From an uncultured Alphaproteobacteria bacterium (lineage in GTDB: Bacteria > Pseudomonadota > Alphaproteobacteria > Rhizobiales > Beijerinckiaceae), in contig CALKHP010000003.1 in the NCBI GenBank assembly GCA_937988775.1, positions 1 through 64,000 of the forward strand: a stretch of 64,000 bases of DNA. Direction: 5' to 3'. Below the pieces are notes generated by a model. That model worked only from the letters and a program-made list of their open reading frames with translations. It ran no database searches and had not been told where the DNA came from. The position numbers and the translations under genes were made by a program. Below are positions 56,631-64,000 of this stretch, piece by piece. Position 1 is the stretch's first letter. Each line of letters starts with the position of its first letter.

Positions 56631-57199
56631 GCGAGGCGGGTCCGCAGCGCAAACCGCGCCGGCTGCTGGCGCTGCTGCCGCTGGCGGCGTTCAGCGCGCT
56701 GGCGCTGGTGTTCCTGGTGCAGCTTTATGGCGGCGATCCCTCGAAACTGCCCTCGGCGCTGATCGGGCGCCAGGTGCCGTCGTTCCAGCTCGCCGCGCTC
56801 GAGCCCGGCGGGCAGGGGCTCGCCGACAAGGACCTGCGCCAGGGCGGGCTGACGCTGGTCAACGTGTTCGCCTCGTGGTGCGGGCCGTGCCACGAGGAGC
56901 ACCCGTTCCTGATGGAACTCGCCAAGGATGACCGGTTTCGCGTCGTCGGCATCAACTACAAGGACGTGGCTGAGAATGCCCGTCGCTTCCTCGGCGCCAA
57001 GGGCAACCCGTATGCCGCGATCGGCGTCGACAATAACGGGCGCACGGCGATCGACTGGGGCGTGTACGGCGTGCCGGAAACCTTCCTGGTCAATGGCGAC
57101 GGCACCATCGCCTACAAGCTGGTCGGCCCGATCAATGCCGAGAGCCTCGCCAGGCGGCTCGCGCCCGAGATCGAGAAGGCGCTCGCCAAAAAGTCCTGA
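56627..57199 (+). CDS. ccmG: Thiol:disulfide interchange protein CcmG (DsbE)
   Basis: The 190-residue protein is membrane-tethered by LLALLPLAAFSALALVFLVQ and has a periplasmic thioredoxin fold with WCGPC in NVFASWCGPCHEEHPF, the acidic GVDNNGRTAIDWGVYGVPET loop, and cis-proline in GVPETFLVNG. It reduces apocytochrome c before haem attachment. ccmE, ccmF, ccmH and ccmI are not in the window, so they must lie elsewhere. Confidence 0.94.
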   Translation: MSEAGPQRKPRRLLALLPLAAFSALALVFLVQLYGGDPSKLPSALIGRQVPSFQLAALEPGGQGLADKDLRQGGLTLVNVFASWCGPCHEEHPFLMELAKDDRFRVVGINYKDVAENARRFLGAKGNPYAAIGVDNNGRTAIDWGVYGVPETFLVNGDGTIAYKLVGPINAESLARRLAPEIEKALAKKS

Positions 57200-57216
57200 G
57201 CCTTAATCCCGGTCCT

Positions 57217-57909
57217 TCAGTCCTTGGCCTCGTCGGCCGGCTCCGGCAGCGAATGGCGCATGATCAGCGGCGTCTGCGCCAGCGCGAACACGATGGTGAT
57301 CGGCATGGTGCCCCAGACCTTGAAGGCGACCCAGACATCGTCGCTCTGGGTGCGCCAGACGATCTCGTTCAGCAGCGCGAGGAAGAAGAAGAACAGGCCC
57401 CAGCGGATGGTGAGCTTGCGCCAGCCCGCCTCATCGAGCTGGAACACGCTGTCGAGCACATAGGGCAGGAGCAGCTTGCCGAAGGCGAGCCCGCCGAGCA
57501 GGGCTGCCCCGAACAGGCAATTGACGATGGTCGGCTTCAGCTTGATGAACAGGTCGTCGGCGAGCACCAGCGTGAGCGTGCCGAACACCAACACGACGAT
57601 GCCGGTGACCACCGGCATGATCGGCAGCGTGCGCAGCAGGCGCCAGGTCACCACCAGCGACACCGCCATCGCCACCATGAACAGGGCGGTCGCCGTGAAG
57701 ATGCCGGCTTTCGGGCCGCTGAGCAGGGTTTCGCCGAGAACGGGTTGCAGCAGCGGCTTGAACGGGGCTGGCCGGAAATTGGCGAAGAAGAACACCATCA
57801 GCGGGCCCATTTCCAGGGCGAGCTTGAGCAGCGGGTTGACCTTGGGGCCGCGCGGTTTCTCGAAGGCGATCATCGACGCGTCCCGCTCCTGTTTCACTCT
57901 GGCTGCCAC
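57217..57909 (-). CDS. Septation protein A (IspZ/YciB family)
   Basis: The 230-residue protein has six hydrophobic helices and the family marks [77 protein letters not shown], and [20 protein letters not shown]. Members (YciB/IspZ) affect cell-envelope integrity and septation. It begins with GTG behind AAGGAG. It converges on ccmG, 17 bases apart, a neighbourhood typical of Hyphomicrobiales. Confidence 0.92.
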   Translation of the reverse strand: MAARVKQERDASMIAFEKPRGPKVNPLLKLALEMGPLMVFFFANFRPAPFKPLLQPVLGETLLSGPKAGIFTATALFMVAMAVSLVVTWRLLRTLPIMPVVTGIVVLVFGTLTLVLADDLFIKLKPTIVNCLFGAALLGGLAFGKLLLPYVLDSVFQLDEAGWRKLTIRWGLFFFFLALLNEIVWRTQSDDVWVAFKVWGTMPITIVFALAQTPLIMRHSLPEPADEAKD

Positions 57910-58029
57910 GCGGCGTTCTCCTTATCCTGTTCTCATGGGGACTCTCGCTTTCATGGGGACTCTTGCCCTCATGGGGCAAGCGGTTATTGTGGCGCTCTCC
58001 ACCTCTCCCCTCGCGAAAGCACCCCGCCT

Positions 58030-58746
<717 letters not shown>

Positions 58747-58756
58747 GGCGTAAAAT

Positions 58757-58860
58757 CCTTCTCCCGCTCGCGGGAGAAGGTGGCCCGAAGGGCCGGATGA
58801 GGGGGTTGGCGCGGCGCCCTCATCCCCCTGCCGGGACCTTCTCCCGCCTGCGGGAGAAGG
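58757..58860. repeat. Dispersed palindromic element between FAH gene and ftsY
   Basis: Two near-identical 24-bp hairpins built on CCTTCTCCCG and CGGGAGAAGG (58757 and 58837) flank a third palindrome with GGATGAGGG and CCCTCATCC. The layout is a familiar repeat in alphaproteobacterial and other genomes. It fills the gap between convergent genes and may terminate both. Confidence 0.8.
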
Positions 58861-58890
58861 GGAATGGTTCTGTTACCGGCGGGAACTCTC

Positions 58891-60063
58891 TTACTCCAGC
58901 CCGGCAATGGCACGGGCGAACTCTCCCGCCGCGAACGGCTCGAGATCGTCGATCGCCTCGCCGACGCCGATGAAATGCACCGGAAGGCCGAATTTCTCGG
59001 CGATGGCGACGAGGATGCCGCCGCGCGCCGTGCCGTCGAGCTTGGTCATGACGAGGCCGGTGACGCCGGCGACCTTGCCGAAAATCTCGACCTGCGACAG
59101 CGCGTTCTGGCCGACGGTGGCATCGAGCGTCAGCAGCGTGGCATGGGGCGCGGTGGGGTCGACCTTGCGCATGACGCGGATGACCTTCTCGAGCTCGGCC
59201 ATCAATTCGGCGCGGTTCTGCAAGCGGCCGGCGGTGTCGATCAGCAGCACGTCGGTGCCGGCGGCCCTGGCCTCGGTCATGGCGTCGAAGGCAAGGCCGG
59301 CGGCATCCGAGCCTTGCGCGCGCGCCACGACCGGCGCGCCGGTGCGCTCGCCCCAGACCTTGAGCTGTTCGATGGCCGCGGCGCGGAACGTGTCGCCGGC
59401 GGCCAGCATCACCGCGCGGCCTTCCGCCCTGAGTTTTGCCGCCAGCTTGCCGATGGTGGTGGTCTTGCCCGAGCCGTTGACGCCGACCATCAGGATGACG
59501 AACGGCTTGTGGCCGGCCGCGATCGCGAGCGGCCGCGCCACGGGGGCGAGCACGCGCTCGACCTCGCCGGCCAGCACCTGCTTGACCTCGTCAGGCGGAA
59601 TCTCGCGATCGTAGCGCCCCTTGCCGACGAGGCCGGCGATGCGCGATGCGACCTCGACGCCGAGATCGGCCTGGATCAGGATATCCTCGAGATCCTCGAG
59701 CATGGCGCTGTCGAGCTTGCGCTTCGAAAACAGGCTGGTGATGCCGGAACCGAGCGCCGAGGAGGTGCGCGACAGGCCGGCCTTGAGCCGCTGCCACCAC
59801 GAGGCGCGCTGGGCTGCGCGTGGCGCCGGCGCGACGGGCGGGACCGGCGCCTCGGTCGCGGTGACGATCGGCACGATTTCCGGCGCCGGGCTCTCCTGTG
59901 GCGGGCTCTGCGGCTCCGGGCTCTCGGGTTTTGGACTCTCGGGGGCCGGTTCCGGCAAGGCTGCCGGCTCCTGCGGCGCATCCGCCGGCCTGGCCCGGCC
60001 GAACAGCCGGCCGAGCAGGCCGGGCTTGCGCGGTTCCTCGCTCTTTTTCGTATCCTCGTTCAT
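58891..60063 (-). CDS. ftsY: Signal recognition particle receptor FtsY
   Basis: The 390-residue protein has an acidic, proline-rich N-terminal A domain (about residues 1-90), the N helical domain, and the G domain: P-loop GVNGSGKTTTIGKL, AAGDTFRAAAIEQL, DTAGRLQNRAELM, TKLDGTARGG, and GVGEAIDDLEPF. It docks ribosome-SRP complexes at the membrane. The start ATG overlaps the mtaB stop (ATGA), which rules out a longer frame. It is the last gene of dapF-mtaB-ftsY. Confidence 0.96.
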   Translation of the reverse strand: MNEDTKKSEEPRKPGLLGRLFGRARPADAPQEPAALPEPAPESPKPESPEPQSPPQESPAPEIVPIVTATEAPVPPVAPAPRAAQRASWWQRLKAGLSRTSSALGSGITSLFSKRKLDSAMLEDLEDILIQADLGVEVASRIAGLVGKGRYDREIPPDEVKQVLAGEVERVLAPVARPLAIAAGHKPFVILMVGVNGSGKTTTIGKLAAKLRAEGRAVMLAAGDTFRAAAIEQLKVWGERTGAPVVARAQGSDAAGLAFDAMTEARAAGTDVLLIDTAGRLQNRAELMAELEKVIRVMRKVDPTAPHATLLTLDATVGQNALSQVEIFGKVAGVTGLVMTKLDGTARGGILVAIAEKFGLPVHFIGVGEAIDDLEPFAAGEFARAIAGLE

Positions 60064-61322
60064 GCCGCCGCCTGCAGGGTCTGGCCGTCGCTCGCCGTGA
60101 TCAGCACCGAGGCGATGGTGCCGACGGCGAGCCCGGCCGGCAGGCTGACGCGGGTAAAGCCCTCGGTATGGCCGCGCGCGCCATGCTCGACCAGCACCTT
60201 GCGGCGCTGGCCGATTTCGGCGGCGCAATGGGCGGCGAGCATACGGGCGCCCATCGCGCGCAACGCCCGCGCGCGCTCCTTGATCGCCGGGCCGGCGACG
60301 GGCGGCATGCGGGCGGCCGGCGTGCCCGGCCGGGCCGAATATGGGAAGACGTGCAGATGGGTGATGCCGCATTCGGCGACGAGGTCGTGCGAGCGCTGGA
60401 ACATCGCTTCCGTCTCGGTCGGGAAGCCGGCGATGATGTCGGCGCCGAACACCACATCCGGCCTGAGACGGCGCACCTCGCGGCAGAAGGCGATGGCGTC
60501 GGCCCGGCTGTGCCGGCGCTTCATGCGCTTCAGGATCAGGTCGTCGCCGGCTTGCAGCGACAGGTGCAGATGCGGCATCAGGCGCTCCTCCTCGGCGAGG
60601 CAGGCGAGCAACTCGGCATCGGCCTCGACCGAATCGATCGAGGACAGGCGCAGGCGCGGCAGGTCCGGCACCGCGCGCAGCAGCGTGCGCACCAGGGTGC
60701 CGAGGCGCGGCGTGCCCGGCAGGTCGCTGCCATAGGCGGTGAGGTCGACGCCGGTGAGCACGACCTCGCGAAACCCATTCTCGACCAGCCGGCGCAGTTG
60801 CGCCACGGCCTCGGCGATGGGCGCGGAGCGGGAATTGCCGCGCCCGAACGGGATGATGCAGAAGGTGCAACGATGGTCGCAGCCGTTCTGGACCTGGAGC
60901 GAGGCGCGCGCGCGCGTCTCCAGCACATCGGCGCGCTGGGGCGGCATCGGGCCGGGCGCCATGATATCGCCGACCATCAGGCGTTCGGCGGTCCGATCGG
61001 TGAGTTGCACCCAGCTTTCGGGCAGCATCTTCTCGCGGTTGCCGAGCACATGGGCGACTTCCGGCATGTGCGCGAAACGCTCAGGCTGCGTCTGCGCCGC
61101 GCAGCCGGTGACGACGATGCGCGCATCCGGCCGGGCGCGCGCGGTGTGACGGATCGCCTGGCGCGCCTGGCGCACCGCTTCGGCGGTGACGGCGCAGGTG
61201 TTGACGATCACGGTGCGCGCATCGTGGCCGGCCTCGCTGGCCAGCCGCAGCATCGCCGCGCTCTCATGCGCGTTGAGCCGGCAGCCGAAATTGAGCGTTT
61301 CGGGACGTTGCGCGCCGCTCAT
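60060..61322 (-). CDS. mtaB: tRNA-t6A37 methylthiotransferase MtaB
   Basis: The 420-residue radical-SAM enzyme turns t6A37 into ms2t6A37 in tRNAs. The N-terminal cluster cysteines are C14, C43 and C74 (FGCRLNAHES, NTCAVTAEAV, TGCAAQ), and the SAM cluster is C148-x3-C152-x2-C155 in GCDHRCTFCIIP. GNSRSAPIAEAV and GADIIAGFPTETE follow, with a C-terminal TRAM-like segment. Both ends overlap its neighbours by ATGA. It acts on the product of the pathway that includes the tsaD enzyme. Confidence 0.95.
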   Translation of the reverse strand: MSGAQRPETLNFGCRLNAHESAAMLRLASEAGHDARTVIVNTCAVTAEAVRQARQAIRHTARARPDARIVVTGCAAQTQPERFAHMPEVAHVLGNREKMLPESWVQLTDRTAERLMVGDIMAPGPMPPQRADVLETRARASLQVQNGCDHRCTFCIIPFGRGNSRSAPIAEAVAQLRRLVENGFREVVLTGVDLTAYGSDLPGTPRLGTLVRTLLRAVPDLPRLRLSSIDSVEADAELLACLAEEERLMPHLHLSLQAGDDLILKRMKRRHSRADAIAFCREVRRLRPDVVFGADIIAGFPTETEAMFQRSHDLVAECGITHLHVFPYSARPGTPAARMPPVAGPAIKERARALRAMGARMLAAHCAAEIGQRRKVLVEHGARGHTEGFTRVSLPAGLAVGTIASVLITASDGQTLQAAA

Positions 61323-62215
61323 GCGGGGCTTCCGGCATCGAACAGCGCCGCCGGCAACTCGCCCTCGAAATCACGCGCGATGGCGCCGGTCATCAGCACG
61401 GAACCGGTCTCCGAACCGGCTTCCTGCCATTGGATGTCCAATATGCCCCCCGGCAGCGTCACCGCGACCTCGCGCCCGGTCAGGCCGGCGCGATGGCTCG
61501 CGACCGCTGCGGCGCAGGCCCCGGTGCCGCAGGCCAGCGTCAGCCCGGCGCCGCGCTCCCACACGGCGAGCGTCAGCGCGTCATGCGCCGTGACCTGGGC
61601 GAGCGAGACGTTGACGCGCTCTGGAAACAGCGCATCGTGCTCGATGAGCGGCCCGATGCGGCCGAGTTCCTGCGCGGCGATATCCTCGACGAAGAAGATC
61701 GCATGCGGGTTGCCCATGCTGACGGCGGAGAAGGTCGGCGGCAGCAGCGGCGCGAAGCCGGCGTCGAAGGGCACGGCGCGCGTATCCGCGCATGGCCGGC
61801 CAAGCGGAATCTCGCGCCAGCCGAGGCGGGGCGCGCCCATATCGACGGTGACGCGCTCCCAGGCGCCGGCATCGCGGGCGCTCAACAGCCCGGCCGCGGT
61901 CTCGATCACGGCGTCCTGCCTGCCGGTCTCGTCCATGACGAGGCGGGCGATGCAGCGCGTGGCGTTGCCGCAGGCGCCGGCCTCGCTGCCATCGGCATTG
62001 AGGATGCGCATCAAAAGGTCTGCGCGATCGGACGGCTCGAGCACGATGAGCTGGTCGAAACCGATGCCGTGCCGGCGGTCGGCAATGGCGCGCGCGGCAG
62101 CCGGCTCGACGGCGACCGGCGTGGTGCGGCCGTCGAGAATGACGAAATCATTGCCGAGCCCGTTCATTTTCAGGAAATGCCGGCCGGCAAGCGGGTGCTG
62201 GTTCGTTTGCGCCAT
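61319..62215 (-). CDS. dapF: Diaminopimelate epimerase
   Basis: The 298-residue enzyme makes meso-diaminopimelate for lysine and peptidoglycan. The two catalytic cysteines are in EAGACGNATRC and TLACGTGACAAAV; KMNGLGNDFVILDGR opens the fold and SMGNPHAIFFVED is conserved. Start choice is open: ATG at 62221, 62215 or 62167, none with a clear ribosome site. Its stop overlaps the mtaB start. It is divergent from the phytase-like gene. Confidence 0.95.
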   Translation of the reverse strand: MAQTNQHPLAGRHFLKMNGLGNDFVILDGRTTPVAVEPAAARAIADRRHGIGFDQLIVLEPSDRADLLMRILNADGSEAGACGNATRCIARLVMDETGRQDAVIETAAGLLSARDAGAWERVTVDMGAPRLGWREIPLGRPCADTRAVPFDAGFAPLLPPTFSAVSMGNPHAIFFVEDIAAQELGRIGPLIEHDALFPERVNVSLAQVTAHDALTLAVWERGAGLTLACGTGACAAAVASHRAGLTGREVAVTLPGGILDIQWQEAGSETGSVLMTGAIARDFEGELPAALFDAGSPA

Positions 62216-62338
62216 GACCATGCCATATATGTAATGTCGGCAGGGGAGCAAATCGGTTATCTCTAGCCGCGTCATTTCGCGAGGGCCGTATCGTCGTTTC
62301 TGCAAGGCGGCCGGCCCCAAGGAGTCGCAGAGCCCTCC

Positions 62339-63658
62339 ATGATGTTTCGTTCGCTCTGTCTGGTGGCGTTGTGTGCCTCCGCCACGGCCGCGGCGGCCGG
62401 ATCGCGCGTCACGGTCAGCCCGGTGCACCTGCCGCCGCTGCCGCTCGGCGTGGTGAATTTTCCGAGCGGCAAGGCGTTCAACCTCACCGTCGGCATCGGC
62501 TCGGGCGCGTTCCGCGATCCCGGCAGCGCGCAAGCCCGCATCTGGACGATCACCGACCGTGGCCCGAGCGTCGCCTGCACTGACGCGCCGAAGCTGCTCG
62601 GCCTCGCGGTGAAGGCGATCTGCGCCGGCGACGAGAGCGGGCGCATCGTGCCGCTGCCGGGCTTCACGCCGACGATCTACGGTTTCGACCTGCGCGCCGG
62701 GCTCGCCGCGAGCACGGCCGTGACCCTGCCGCTCAAGGGCCGGTCGGGGCGGCCGGTGACCGGGCTGTCGAACCCGCTCGGCCAGGTGCCGACGGAAGCG
62801 AATTTCGATATCGAGGGCCGCAAGCTGGCGCCCAACCCGTCGGGGCTCGATCCGAAGGCGCTGGTGCGGCTCTCCGACGGCACGTTCTGGGTCGCCGATA
62901 CCTACGGCCCCTCGATCCTGCGCGTCGATGCCGACGGCACGGTGCTGAAGCGGCTGGTGCCGAAAGGGCTTGGCGCCGATCTCGCCGGGGCCGATTACGC
63001 GGTCGAGGAGGCGCTGCCGGCGATCTTCGCCCGGCGCCAGCCCAATCACGGCCTCGAGGGGCTCGCCATCTCGCCGGACGAGAATTATCTTTACCTGACC
63101 ATGCAGGGCGCGCTCGGCAATCCCGATGCCGAAACCGCGATCCACTCGGCGAATATCCGCATCCTCAAACTGTCGCTCGCCACGGAAACGCCGGTGGCGG
63201 AATATCTCTACCGGCTCGATCCGCCCGATGCCTTCAAGGCCGATGCCGCGCCCGATGCGTTCGCCGGCCCGCTGCTCCAGAACATGGTCGGGGTCAGCGA
63301 AACGGTGGCGATCGGCGCCGACCGGCTGCTGGTGCTGGAACGGCTCGACCGTGGCGCGCGCATCTACGCGATCGATTTGCGCGATGCGACCGAGGTCACG
63401 GCAACCTATGACGATCCGAGCTGGAGCCCGTCACTCGAGAGCCTTGATGTCGCCGGGCTTGCCGGGCAGGGTCTGGCGCCGCTGCACAAGACGCTCATTT
63501 TCGACGGCGACAAGACGCCCGGCCTGCCGCGCAAGCTCGAGGGCATGGCGCTGTTGTCGGACCGGGCGCTGATCGTGCTCAACGATAATGATTTCGGGAT
63601 CACCGGCGAAGAGAACCGCATGCTCAAATTGCAGTTCCGGAGCCGTATCGTCAAATAG
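62339..63658 (+). CDS. Exported esterase-like/phytase-like beta-propeller protein
   Basis: The 439-residue protein starts with a signal peptide (MMFRSLCLVALCASATAAAA) and matches the phytase-like esterase domain: GIGSGAFRDPGS, ITDRGPSVAC, LDPKALVRLSDGTFWVADTY, PNHGLEGLAISPDENYLYL, LVLERLDRGARIYAIDL, and KLEGMALLSDRALIVLNDND. The domain is a periplasmic propeller; activity is mostly unproven. It stands alone and is followed 39 bases later by another exported protein gene. Confidence 0.88.
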   Translation: MMFRSLCLVALCASATAAAAGSRVTVSPVHLPPLPLGVVNFPSGKAFNLTVGIGSGAFRDPGSAQARIWTITDRGPSVACTDAPKLLGLAVKAICAGDESGRIVPLPGFTPTIYGFDLRAGLAASTAVTLPLKGRSGRPVTGLSNPLGQVPTEANFDIEGRKLAPNPSGLDPKALVRLSDGTFWVADTYGPSILRVDADGTVLKRLVPKGLGADLAGADYAVEEALPAIFARRQPNHGLEGLAISPDENYLYLTMQGALGNPDAETAIHSANIRILKLSLATETPVAEYLYRLDPPDAFKADAAPDAFAGPLLQNMVGVSETVAIGADRLLVLERLDRGARIYAIDLRDATEVTATYDDPSWSPSLESLDVAGLAGQGLAPLHKTLIFDGDKTPGLPRKLEGMALLSDRALIVLNDNDFGITGEENRMLKLQFRSRIVK

Positions 63659-63697
63659 AACCGCCGTCCCGCGTGGATGGCATCCGGAGAGTTCGAC

Positions 63698-64000
63698 ATG
63701 CGAACAATGGCCTTTTTCTTCGCCGCCGCGCTCGGCCTCGGCGCGCTCGCGCCGGCGATTGCGCAAACCGGAACGCCGCAGGGGCCGACGCCGGCGCCGA
63801 CGCCGAGCCAGGTGACGCCGGCGCAGACGGCTGCACCGACGCCAGCCCAGGCGCAAGCACCGACGCCGACGCCGGCTCCCGGCACCGCGAGCCCAGCCAC
63901 GCCCGATCAGGGCCAGCCCGATGCGGTCGACACCACCATGGCCGGCGAGGAAATCACGCTTGCCGCCCGTCCCGCCCTGTCGCTCAAGGGCGATGCGAGC
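63698..64000 (+). CDS. Exported Pro/Thr/Ala-rich protein, 3' end outside window
   Basis: The frame starts at an ATG with GGAGAG upstream and is cut by the right edge. The 101 visible residues are a signal peptide (MRTMAFFFAAALGLGALAPA), a low-complexity linker of repeated TPAP/TPAQ units, and the start of a folded domain (EEITLAARPALSLKGDAS). The last part resembles the entry of GyrI-like effector-binding domains found in some rhizobial exported proteins, but too little is visible to be sure. Confidence 0.6.
   Translation, partial: MRTMAFFFAAALGLGALAPAIAQTGTPQGPTPAPTPSQVTPAQTAAPTPAQAQAPTPTPAPGTASPATPDQGQPDAVDTTMAGEEITLAARPALSLKGDAS

Overview
The window reads as chromosomal DNA of a high-GC alphaproteobacterium, most likely a member of the Hyphomicrobiales (Rhizobiales). 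The basis is the gene content: a large NAD-glutamate dehydrogenase, an IalB-family protein, DUF2794 and DUF1674 proteins, a Mic60/mitofilin gene inside a hem cluster, a YbhL-type membrane protein with a structured leader, and the order dapF-mtaB-ftsY beside a septation protein A and ccmABCDG. I cannot name the genus from sequence alone.

About 1-12,170 is an accessory island that abuts the 3' end of a tRNA-Thr(CGT) gene. It carries a partial secreted protein, a DUF805 protein, an XRE regulator, a DUF3768 gene coupled to a broken papain-like gene, a short tyrosine recombinase with its own promoter, a gene-poor scarred stretch with a possible Ntn-hydrolase remnant, an AAA-ATPase/subtilisin pair resembling the IetA/IetS toxin-antitoxin and defence module, and a co-directional run of DUF1259 remnant, beta-propeller, MFS transporter and CurA-like reductase. 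A 54-bp piece of the DUF3768 gene is repeated exactly inside the broken peptidase-like gene.

From 12,250 to the end is housekeeping core. hemC-hemD-mic60-hemY (minus strand) faces away from tsaD-gpsA-EVE-domain gene and acetyl-CoA synthetase. Next come an acyltransferase, DUF2794, an apparently structured intergenic region, an AhpD-like protein and the 1571-residue glutamate dehydrogenase. Then two TPM-domain proteins and LemA, gamma-glutamyltransferase, a LysE exporter, rlmN, an IalB protein, DUF1232, an SDR, thpR-phhB, and a TesA-type esterase divergent from a YbbA/YbbP-like transporter.

The right part has the YbhL/Bax-inhibitor protein, a DUF1674 (SDHAF4-like) protein, rluA-like and rsmB-like RNA-modification genes, a heparinase II/III protein, purH, a DUF1223 protein, aconitase divergent from the cytochrome c maturation genes ccmABCDG, septation protein A, an FAH-family hydrolase, the overlapping dapF-mtaB-ftsY operon, a phytase-like esterase and a truncated secreted protein. 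Gaps between core genes hold several families of short palindromic repeats, including eight copies of one 27-bp REP-like unit in three clusters. Apart from the island, the gene content is ordinary for the group.
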